Below are positions 1 through 5,952 of a DNA stretch of 7,429 bases, in pieces. Both the position numbers and the translations under genes were made by a program. Each line of letters starts with the position of its first letter. Positions within the stretch are counted from its first letter, which is position 1. The notes beneath the pieces are model-generated. The model was not told the DNA's origin. It saw nothing but the letters and a program-made list of their open reading frames with translations, and did no database searches. Origin of the DNA: Oscillospiraceae bacterium (lineage in GTDB: Bacteria; Bacillota; Clostridia; Oscillospirales; Acutalibacteraceae); the NCBI GenBank assembly GCA_029012165.1, contig JAQXLO010000188.1, forward strand, positions 1 to 7,429, given 5' to 3'.

Positions 1-198
1 GTTTTTTTGATCTGTTTTGTCCGATTCATTTTGATCTATCTTTTTTTGATTCTCGGCAATCCGTCTTTCGAGCTGATTATACTGCGCCTGTAAATCGGCG
101 AGGGAATCCTCTGCGTGAGCGACAGGCGCCGGAAAGGCTGCGGCAGACAAACAAAATGCGGCGGCAGTCAAAAACGCCTGTATTTTTTTAGAATGCAT
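1..198 (-). CDS. Secreted coiled-coil protein, N-terminus only (likely second PcsB/EnvC-like M23 peptidase)
   Basis: Only the first 66 codons lie in the window; the gene runs off the left edge. ATG at 198 follows AGGGGTG about 6 bases upstream, a strong ribosome binding site. The translation opens with a signal peptide: basic MHSKK, a hydrophobic Ala/Phe/Leu stretch (about residues 7-20), then a small-residue cleavage region ending in AHA-ED near residue 29. From about residue 32 it becomes a polar, heptad-like helix rich in Gln, Glu, Lys and Ile (LADLQAQYNQLERRI). This is how coiled-coil murein hydrolases and activators of the PcsB/CwlO/EnvC kind begin. It starts 16 bases after the stop of the upstream M23 peptidase gene, so it is probably the last visible gene of the same operon and another FtsEX partner or paralogue. 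The catalytic domain cannot be seen, so a coiled-coil-only activator or a different C-terminal domain (for example NlpC/P60) remains possible. Confidence 0.75.
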   Translation of the reverse strand, partial: MHSKKIQAFLTAAAFCLSAAAFPAPVAHAEDSLADLQAQYNQLERRIAENQKKIDQNESDKTDQKN

Positions 199-214
199 CT
201 TTTCACCCCTTTGT

Positions 215-1771
215 TTATGGCATGGATACAAATTTCAAGGGATTGACTCGGGTGATCGTGCCGTTTCTGCTGATGCGTACCTCGAAGTGCAGATGCGGAC
301 CGGTGGTATTCCCTGTGTGACCGATCAAACCGATCACCTGTCCCTGCTTCACTCGATCGCCTTTTTCGGCAAACAGCTTCTGCATATGATAGTATGCGGT
401 AAATAGACCATATCCGTGATCCACGATGATATAGTTGCCCATGGACCAATGGTTGAAGCCGTAACTGATGACAACGCCGTCTGCGGCAGCGACAACATTT
501 TTGCCTTCGGAGCCTCCGCGAACACAGATATCCATGCCGTGGTGTGCGCCGCCGGAGGGGTACTGTCCGTACTGGGCAGAGATGTAGCAGTTTTTATACG
601 GTACGGGCCAAATCAACTCAATGCTTTCCGGTGTGATCACAGGTGCCGCCGTAGTTAGGGGGAAGGTGATTTCGGCAGTGGTACTTTCAGCGGTCGTGGC
701 AGCGGATGCCGTGCCCGTATATGCGCCGGGGGCGGTCAACCCACCGTATTTGGTCGTGGAGCTTCCAGTGGAGGAGGGTTCGGCGGTGGTCGCCGTTCCA
801 TCACCGGAATTTTGCGTGACGCCTTCCGTGCTGTCCGATGCGGAGGAGCCATACTTCAGCAGATAAGCATTGATCTCTGCATCCACCTTGTCCTGCTCGT
901 CAGAGAGCAGCTTCAGCATGGCAGCGTAATCTTCACTGGTTTCATCCAATGAATTAAAGTATTTGACAGCTTCTTCGTACTTGTGTTCGGAAAGCTCTTT
1001 CTTAAGGTCAAGAACGTATTGCGAGGATTCGATGTCGGATTGTCTGGCGGAAAGGGTCGTTTTTTGCCCGGTGAGCACCGCCATTTTTTCGTCGAGAGCC
1101 GCTTTGTCGGCGGACAGAACACTGTTCAGGTTTTGCAGTGTCTCCAGACTTTCCTCGAAGGAGGACAGGATCTCCTGATCATAAGCGGACAAATTGTGAA
1201 TGATCTGCAATTTGGTAAATAATGTGGGCAAATCTTTTACGCCGAGCAAAACTTCCAGATTCGACGCACTGCCTGCCATATAGTTGATCATCAGGCGACC
1301 TCGAATCTTTCCGTAGAGAATATCGACGGTGCCGGAGGTGTCATAGATCATCTCTTCCGTCTCCGTGATGCTGTTGTTCAGCTTGGAAATCTGCTGATTG
1401 AGCACTCGGATGGAAGAGTTCAGTTTTTTGATATCGTCATTGAGCAAGGAAACCCTCTGCTCCAAAACATCAATTTGTTTGTTCAGGTCGTCAATGTTGG
1501 AGCGGATGATATCTATATTTTTGGATTGCTCTTTTTTGCCGGATTCCACATCGCTGAGCAGCTTGTCGCCCTGCTCGATTTTTTGCTCCAAGGCGTCATA
1601 CTGCTCCTGCAGCTTGGAAAGCTCGACATTTGTGGAGGTTTCCGCTTTTTTGGTTGTGCCGGAAACATAGGTGAACTCTGCAAAGCAGGGAACGACTGAA
1701 TGGATACACAAAAGCACCGCAAGCAAAACACTTACGGCCATGCGCAAATCAGTCCTCCAAGACTTCGTCAT
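215..1771 (-). CDS. Secreted PcsB/EnvC-like coiled-coil M23 (LytM) zinc endopeptidase
   Basis: A 518-residue secreted peptidoglycan hydrolase, predicted to cut peptide cross-links outside the membrane under FtsEX control. Residues 1-32 are a signal peptide (basic start with KSWRTDLR, hydrophobic core, CFA-EF cleavage region). Residues 48-305 are an extended coiled coil; the segment around 159-200 (NYMAGSASNLEVLLG) resembles the hinge helix typical of PcsB-type coiled coils. Residues 308-385 are a Ser/Thr/Ala/Gly-rich linker. Residues 388-515 are an M23 domain with a full active site: H410 and D414 in HHGMD, H462 in YYHM, and H493/H495 in GPHLHFE. The chosen ATG at 1771 has AAGGAG 7 bases upstream and gives the most complete signal peptide; it overlaps the end of ftsX by 23 bases. 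An ORF start further upstream at 1846 would lie deep inside ftsX and is unlikely. TTG 1747 and ATG 1741 are alternative starts behind a GGAGG. The position directly after ftsX supports it as the FtsEX effector. Confidence 0.9.
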   Translation of the reverse strand: MTKSWRTDLRMAVSVLLAVLLCIHSVVPCFAEFTYVSGTTKKAETSTNVELSKLQEQYDALEQKIEQGDKLLSDVESGKKEQSKNIDIIRSNIDDLNKQIDVLEQRVSLLNDDIKKLNSSIRVLNQQISKLNNSITETEEMIYDTSGTVDILYGKIRGRLMINYMAGSASNLEVLLGVKDLPTLFTKLQIIHNLSAYDQEILSSFEESLETLQNLNSVLSADKAALDEKMAVLTGQKTTLSARQSDIESSQYVLDLKKELSEHKYEEAVKYFNSLDETSEDYAAMLKLLSDEQDKVDAEINAYLLKYGSSASDSTEGVTQNSGDGTATTAEPSSTGSSTTKYGGLTAPGAYTGTASAATTAESTTAEITFPLTTAAPVITPESIELIWPVPYKNCYISAQYGQYPSGGAHHGMDICVRGGSEGKNVVAAADGVVISYGFNHWSMGNYIIVDHGYGLFTAYYHMQKLFAEKGDRVKQGQVIGLIGHTGNTTGPHLHFEVRISRNGTITRVNPLKFVSMP

Positions 1772-2675
1772 AATCCTTCTCCTTAAGATACTTCTTAATG
1801 GAAATGGCACTGCCGAATCCGCCGGTAAAGATGCCGATGGCTTCAAAACCGATCAGGATCCAGTACCAGTATTTTGAGAACGGAACAGGGTTGATAAGCT
1901 GCAGCTGGCTCAGAGCGCCGGAAAGGGAGGTCAAAATCAGCTGATACAGTCCGAAAACAATCCCTAACGAAACGATGCCGGAAAAGGCGCCGAGCACCAT
2001 ACCCTCGACCATAAAGGGCCAGCGGATAAAGGAATTGGTTGCGCCGACATTTTTCATGATGGAAATTTCCAGTCGGCGGCTGTGCATGGTCATGCGGACG
2101 GTGTTGGAAATAATGAAGAGAGAAACGAGCAGCAGAAGTGCAACGGCGCCGATGCTGATGTAGGAAACAGAACGGCGAAGCGTCACAAGGAAGGTGGCGA
2201 GCTCTCTGCTCTCACGGACGTATTGAATATTTTCCAGTGTTTTGATTTCTTCAAGTGTCTGGTCAAACAGCTCCATGTTGTCCAAGTGCACCTCAAAGGA
2301 TGCAGGAATGGTTTCCGCTTCCTTGTCGTCGAAATAGTCTACAAGCAGATCGCTCTTGATTTTATCATAAAAATCTTGGCTGTTTTCTGCGGCGGTATGG
2401 TATTTCACGGAACTTATGTTGGACATGGCTTCGATGCTGTCGCCGATTTGGGCGATCTTTTCCTGCTCCAAATCGTTGTCCACGAAAATCATCACCACAT
2501 TCTGATCGTCTACTTCATCCAAAAGAGACTGCACATTCACAAAACACAGGAAAGCAATGCCGATCATGATTAGGCAAGACATCAGCACGCAAACGGATGC
2601 GATGCTCATCAGTCTGTTGACCCAGACATTGCGAAACCCTTCTTTGGTAAGGTAACGAAGACTTCCTGAAAACAT
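1749..2675 (-). CDS. ftsX: Cell division ABC transporter permease FtsX
   Basis: A 308-residue membrane subunit of FtsEX, which does not transport a solute but passes the ATPase cycle of FtsE to an extracellular wall hydrolase. Four membrane segments are visible at about residues 24-46, 171-192, 222-246 and 269-293. The extracellular loop of about 125 residues between the first two is the expected partner-binding domain. The FtsX/MacB-type core is clear: SNTVRMTMHSRRLEISIMKN then VGATN, followed by FIRWPFMVEGMVLG, which is characteristic of FtsX. The length is normal for Gram-positive FtsX. ATG at 2675 follows AAAGGAG with a 10-base spacer. It begins 18 bases after the ftsE stop, and its last codons carry the ribosome binding site and start of the following M23 peptidase gene, which suggests translational coupling. 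Identification is secure. Confidence 0.96.
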   Translation of the reverse strand: MFSGSLRYLTKEGFRNVWVNRLMSIASVCVLMSCLIMIGIAFLCFVNVQSLLDEVDDQNVVMIFVDNDLEQEKIAQIGDSIEAMSNISSVKYHTAAENSQDFYDKIKSDLLVDYFDDKEAETIPASFEVHLDNMELFDQTLEEIKTLENIQYVRESRELATFLVTLRRSVSYISIGAVALLLLVSLFIISNTVRMTMHSRRLEISIMKNVGATNSFIRWPFMVEGMVLGAFSGIVSLGIVFGLYQLILTSLSGALSQLQLINPVPFSKYWYWILIGFEAIGIFTGGFGSAISIKKYLKEKDYDEVLED

Positions 2676-2693
2676 ATGTTGGCAACTCCTTTC

Positions 2694-3563
2694 TTAATGC
2701 TTGTCCTGACCGGATTGGTCAAGATGAACGGTAAATTCGGCAGGTGCGTCACTGCGCTTGGAGTTGCCGTATTTGTTGATCGAGGCATCCAGCTGGGCGG
2801 CGTTGTCGCCGGTGATGGCAAAGGTGGGATCAAAGGAATCGATATATGCTCTGTCCAAATGTCCCTGAGAGGACTCCAAAATATCGCCGCTGTCCTTGGA
2901 GTTGCCGTCATAGATCACACGACCGTGCTCCAAAATAACAACACGGCGATCAAACTGACGGACAAGCTCGTGGGCATGTGTGACCATGATGACTGTCGTG
3001 CCGCCGTCGTTCAGACGGGTGAGCAGCTCCACGATTTCCAGAGACATCTGCGGATCTACGTTGCCTGTCGGCTCATCGGCGATGATAATTTCCGCATTGT
3101 TGGCAAGGGCACGGGCGAGGGCGACACGCTGCTGTTCGCCGCCGGAAAGCATCTGCGGATAGCTGCGGGCTTTGTCAGCGAGACCGACAAGGTTCAGCAC
3201 ATACGGCACACGCTTGCGAATCTGCGTTTCCTTGGTGCCAATCACACGCATGGCGAATGCCACGTTGTCGTAAACGGTCATGGTGGGAATCAGGCGGAAA
3301 TCCTGAAAGACGATGCCCATGGTTCGGCGGAAATAGGGGATCTTGCGCTTGGGCAAGGAGCCAAGGTTGTAATCCTTGACTTGAATTGTGCCGCTGGAGG
3401 GAACTTCCTCACGCATCATCAGTTTTAAAAAGGTGCTTTTGCCGGCGCCGGAAGCACCGACGATGAACACAAATTCACCATCGGCAATGGAAATATTGAC
3501 GTCGTCCAGCGCTTTTTTATTGCCGGCTTCGTAAATTTTGGAAACGTGTTTGAATTCAATCAT
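2694..3563 (-). CDS. ftsE: Cell division ATP-binding protein FtsE, with C-terminal extension
   Basis: A cytoplasmic ABC ATPase that binds FtsX at the membrane and drives the extracellular peptidoglycan hydrolase. The motifs appear in order: Walker A GASGAGKST (residues 36-44), the Q-loop at Q87 in FQDFRLIPTMTVYDN (an FtsE-type motif), signature LSGGEQQRVALARAL (139-153), Walker B IIIADEP with catalytic E164, the D-loop around GNVD, and the H-loop His196 in VTHAHE. ATG at 3563 is preceded by GAGG with an 8-base spacer. The gene is 38 bases after the regulator stop and 18 before ftsX. The oddity is length: 289 residues against about 220-230 for a typical FtsE. The extra tail of about 65 residues (from about 225) is polar and acidic, carries no motif I recognise, and runs in the same frame without disruption. 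The family assignment is firm; the role of the tail is unknown. Confidence 0.96.
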   Translation of the reverse strand: MIEFKHVSKIYEAGNKKALDDVNISIADGEFVFIVGASGAGKSTFLKLMMREEVPSSGTIQVKDYNLGSLPKRKIPYFRRTMGIVFQDFRLIPTMTVYDNVAFAMRVIGTKETQIRKRVPYVLNLVGLADKARSYPQMLSGGEQQRVALARALANNAEIIIADEPTGNVDPQMSLEIVELLTRLNDGGTTVIMVTHAHELVRQFDRRVVILEHGRVIYDGNSKDSGDILESSQGHLDRAYIDSFDPTFAITGDNAAQLDASINKYGNSKRSDAPAEFTVHLDQSGQDKH

Positions 3564-3601
3564 AGTATTTTCCTCATAAATTGACTTTCGGTTTGTCCCG
3601 A

Positions 3602-4687
3602 TCAGAATTTTACAGGCTTGGCGTCGAGATATTTCTTGACCATGAGTGCCACCTTGAATACGATTGCATCGTCAAATTCACGCAGGTCAAGACCGGTGAT
3701 CTTCTTGATTTTTTCCAGTCTGTAGACAAGGGTGTTGCGGTGCACAAACAGTTTTCTGGACGTTTCGGAAACGTTCAGATTATTCTCAAAAAAGCGCTGT
3801 ATGGTGAACAGTGTTTCCGCATCGAGGCTTTCGATGGAATCCCTTTTAAATACCTCACGCAAAAACATATCGCACAATGTGGTCGGGAGCTGATAGATCA
3901 GACGTGCAATGCCGAGATTGTCATAGCTGACGATGGCTTTTTCCGTGTCAAAGACTTTGCCGACCTCCAGAGAGATCTGCGCCTCCTTAAAGGAGCGTGC
4001 GAGATCCTTGATGTCGGTGACCGTTGTGCCGATGCCAACCAAAGGCTTGGCATAGAACTCCGTGCTCAGAGAATCCGAAATGGATCTGGCCAGTTTTTCC
4101 AGATCGCCGGTTTCAATGTTGTTGCGCACTTCTTTGACCAGGGCGATGTCGCTGTCGTTGATGTTGATCACAAAGTCCTTTGTCTTGTCCGGAAACAGAT
4201 TCTGGATGACATCAAACACGGAAATGTCATTGTTCTCCTGGATGCGGATCAGCAGGACGACCCGAGACACTTCGTTGTTAAAACGCAGCTCCCGTGCCTT
4301 GAGATAGATGTCGCCGGGGAGAATGTTGTCCATGATGATGTTTTTGACAAAGTTGGCTCTGTCGTATTTTTCGTCGTAGAACTGCTTGATCGTGCCGAGC
4401 GAAACGCAGCAGATTTCCGCAAATTTTGCGGCGGCATCATCGTCGCCCTCCACAAAAACGGCATACTCTGCGTGCACCTGAACGCCAAAGGATTTGTATG
4501 TGTTTCCGTTGGAACAGATGATCTCCCGCTCTGTAAAAAGCGTTGAAGGAACGGCGGAGATCACTTCGCCGATTTTGCCTAACTCACTGCAGGAAATGAT
4601 CGTGCCGGTTTCGTCAATCACGCCGATCGTACGTTCCACAGCGTCGCGCAGCTGATGGATAACACCCTGAAAAAGTCTGTTTGACAT
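3602..4687 (-). CDS. PucR/CdaR-family transcriptional regulator
   Basis: A 361-residue predicted DNA-binding regulator. The C-terminal 60 residues (about 295-353) match the PucR-type helix-turn-helix: FFENNLNVSETSRKLFVHRN followed by TLVYRLEKIKKITGLDLR, ending in a helix rich in Ala, Val and Leu. The middle (about 125-250) fits the degenerate GGDEF-like domain of CdaR-type regulators, with VVLLIRI and PLVGIGTTVTDIKDLARSFKEA. The N-terminal 100 residues look like a small sensory domain (GVIDETGTIISCS, a PAS/GAF-like strand pattern) of unknown ligand. The ATG at 4687 is chosen because AGAGGGG lies 8 bases upstream; the frame stays open to 4837, but those upstream ATGs lack a ribosome binding site and most precede the likely transcription start. 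CdaR and PucR themselves respond to sugar diacids or purine metabolites, but the ligand here cannot be deduced. Sitting 38 bases before ftsE in the same direction, it is probably co-transcribed with the division operon and may control it. Confidence 0.85.
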   Translation of the reverse strand: MSNRLFQGVIHQLRDAVERTIGVIDETGTIISCSELGKIGEVISAVPSTLFTEREIICSNGNTYKSFGVQVHAEYAVFVEGDDDAAAKFAEICCVSLGTIKQFYDEKYDRANFVKNIIMDNILPGDIYLKARELRFNNEVSRVVLLIRIQENNDISVFDVIQNLFPDKTKDFVININDSDIALVKEVRNNIETGDLEKLARSISDSLSTEFYAKPLVGIGTTVTDIKDLARSFKEAQISLEVGKVFDTEKAIVSYDNLGIARLIYQLPTTLCDMFLREVFKRDSIESLDAETLFTIQRFFENNLNVSETSRKLFVHRNTLVYRLEKIKKITGLDLREFDDAIVFKVALMVKKYLDAKPVKF

Positions 4688-5058
4688 CGAAATTACCCCT
4701 CTTACTTTTTTACATCTCGGACAACAGCACATAAAATACAGTGCACTTTTTGGATTGTTGGCTATTGCCCTTGAAACAGTTATGCAATTTGACAATCTAC
4801 ACATATACATTTTACACAATAACAGGCAATAATGCAAGTCATTTTTGAAGATTTAATCATTTGTTTAAAAATTTTTTGTGAGAAAATGCAAAAAACATAG
4901 TCGTTTTTGATTGAATTCTACCAAAAAAATCCTAAAAACAAAAAAATTTTTCAATTAGTCAAAATAACGAACGCCTTTATTTCTGTGCAGACGCCGTGGG
5001 CTGTACAAATATTTATGGAAAGAAAAGGGCAAAATAGACACATGGGAGGATTGGACAT
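4688..5058. other. AT-rich divergent intergenic region
   Basis: This 371-base gap separates the minus-strand division operon from the plus-strand membrane protein gene. Its left third holds the leader and promoter of the regulator. The centre (about 4860-4955) is strongly AT-rich with runs at 4867-4877, 4890-4895, 4904-4908, 4923-4929, 4934-4938 and 4940-4951, which could bend DNA or act as promoter UP elements. For the rightward gene I see only weak promoter candidates: TTGAAT (4911-4916) with TAAAAA (4933-4938), 16-base spacer, or a TACAAA at 5004-5009 without a good -35. No tRNA, riboswitch or terminator is recognisable. Confidence 0.6.
4809..4837 (-). promoter_or_regulatory. Putative sigma-A-type promoter of the regulator-ftsEX operon
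   Basis: Read on the minus strand, TTGCAT (4837-4832) and TAAAAT (4814-4809) are separated by exactly 17 bases. Transcription would start near 4802, giving a leader of about 115 bases before the regulator ATG at 4687. The DNA upstream of the -35 box is AT-rich. This is a match by eye to the consensus, not a mapped start. Confidence 0.45.
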
Positions 5059-5808
5059 ATGACTATTGCAGCAATAAAAAATCGGGCAAGGACAAGTATG
5101 GAGAACAACCGTGCAAAATCCATGCTTGGCGCAGCACTTTTTTTGCTGCCCGTCCTGCTCAACGGAGCGGCACTTTGGCTGATTGAAAAAGCGGAAGTAC
5201 AATATGCAATACCCGGCTTTGTGCCATTGGCGGCACAGGCGGCTGTATCGGTTTTCACGGCTGTATTTTTGTCTGCCTTATCTCAGGGGAGGGAAGCGTG
5301 GCGGATCCGCCTGCTTTGCCGTGGAGAAACGTCGGGTTGGCAGATCTTATACTGGCTATCGGGGAAAAGACGCCGAAAAGCCTTCCGACTGCATTTTTTG
5401 GTTATAATCCGAAAAGCAGTGTGGCTGTTTCCGGCTTTTCCTGGCGGAATAATGTTATTCTGTGCTTTACGGATGTCGGAAAGAGATTATCTCTTTTTAA
5501 CGATTGTGTCAGGCGGAGCAGTCTGCCTTTTAACCGGTCTGTTTTTTTGGTTCTGCATGATCCAGCGTTATGTGCTTTGCAATTTTCTGCTGGCGGTAAA
5601 ACCGGAGATGAACTGTCGAGATGTAATTCGGCAAAGCGCACGTTTGATGGACGGAAAATGCATTACCGCAGTACGCCTTAAAATCTCCTTTTTGCCTTGG
5701 TTTTGCAGCTGTCTTTTACTATTGCCTGCCTTTTATGTGGTGGACTTTTATCGGCAGAGTTTGTCTGTTTTTAAGTATCAAATCATCCGAAACTGTTCGG
5801 CACCGTAA
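5059..5808 (+). CDS. DUF975-like polytopic membrane protein
   Basis: A 249-residue integral membrane protein of unknown function. About five hydrophobic segments can be seen at residues 21-42, 52-74, 112-136, 143-178 and 207-229, joined by basic loops (for example SGKRRRKAFR at 101-110). The opening, a short amphipathic basic helix (IKNRARTSMENNRAKSM) before the first membrane segment, and the late motif SARLMDGK followed by a hydrophobic segment containing SFLPW and then LLPAFYVVDFYRQSL resemble the DUF975 family, in which a conserved S..LM.G and a late FY motif occur. I judge this by pattern memory, so it is moderate. ATG at 5059 follows GGGAGG with a 9-base spacer. It appears to be a single-gene unit, divergent from the division operon and followed by a possible terminator. 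It looks more AT-rich and richer in Cys and Phe than the kinase gene downstream. No enzymatic motif is visible. Confidence 0.7.
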   Translation: MTIAAIKNRARTSMENNRAKSMLGAALFLLPVLLNGAALWLIEKAEVQYAIPGFVPLAAQAAVSVFTAVFLSALSQGREAWRIRLLCRGETSGWQILYWLSGKRRRKAFRLHFLVIIRKAVWLFPAFPGGIMLFCALRMSERDYLFLTIVSGGAVCLLTGLFFWFCMIQRYVLCNFLLAVKPEMNCRDVIRQSARLMDGKCITAVRLKISFLPWFCSCLLLLPAFYVVDFYRQSLSVFKYQIIRNCSAP

Positions 5809-5860
5809 TAAATGTTAAGATATATTTCGGTACCGAACTTTAAAAAATCAGGATTTTTTT
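5795..5860 (+). terminator. Possible intrinsic terminator or regulatory hairpin after the DUF975-like gene
   Basis: GTTCGGCACCG (5795-5805) can pair with CGGTACCGAAC (5828-5838) at 10 of 11 positions, with a 22-base loop that contains the stop codon at 5806-5808. Inside the right arm lies a perfect 12-base palindrome, TTCGGTACCGAA (5826-5837). An A6 run and then a T7 run (5854-5860) follow, but the T run starts 15 bases after the stem, so this is not a textbook terminator. A short A/T hairpin (5842-5848 with 5853-5859) could fill that gap. Confidence 0.35.
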
Positions 5861-5903
5861 GAAAATTAGTTTCCAAATTTATACAGAAAAATATAAAATA
5901 CAG

Positions 5904-5931
5904 TTGCATTTTTCCAGTAATATAGTATAAT
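5904..5931 (+). promoter_or_regulatory. Putative sigma-A-type promoter of the sugar kinase gene
   Basis: TTGCAT (5904-5909) and a perfect TATAAT (5926-5931) are separated by 16 bases in an AT-rich setting. The expected start of transcription is near 5938, which leaves only about 15 bases before ATG 5953 or about 36 before TTG 5974. The perfect -10 box makes this the most convincing promoter in the window. Confidence 0.6.
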
Positions 5932-5952
5932 AAAAGAGTAGAAAAGTACGCA

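Noticed and set aside
618..848. Ser/Thr/Ala-rich low-complexity stretch in the M23 peptidase as a possible DNA repeat
   Set aside because: No exact nucleotide repeat unit is evident; it reads as an ordinary flexible linker between the coiled coil and the catalytic domain.
2676..3428. A 250-codon open frame on the plus strand antisense to ftsE
   Set aside because: It is the mirror of an unmistakable ABC ATPase gene and has no motif of its own.
3581..4546. A 321-codon open frame on the plus strand antisense to the regulator gene
   Set aside because: The minus-strand reading gives a coherent regulator with a clear helix-turn-helix and a good ribosome binding site. The antisense translation has no recognisable motif and no Shine-Dalgarno sequence that I can see.
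4789..4816. TTGACA on the plus strand as the -35 of a rightward promoter
   Set aside because: No acceptable -10 box follows at 16-18 bases (best is TTTACA), and it would lie about 240 bases before the rightward gene.
4688..4837. N-terminal extension of the regulator to 4837, including a Cys-rich CCCPRCKK stretch resembling a zinc ribbon
   Set aside because: The upstream ATGs lack ribosome binding sites, the likely promoter lies inside the extension, and ATG 4687 has a strong AGAGGGG. I kept the leader as a low-interest finding only.
5183..5681. Overlapping plus-strand frames of 74 and 127 codons inside the membrane protein gene, which might indicate a frameshift
   Set aside because: The main frame runs uninterrupted from a strong ribosome binding site through consistent membrane segments to the end; the other frames are shadows.
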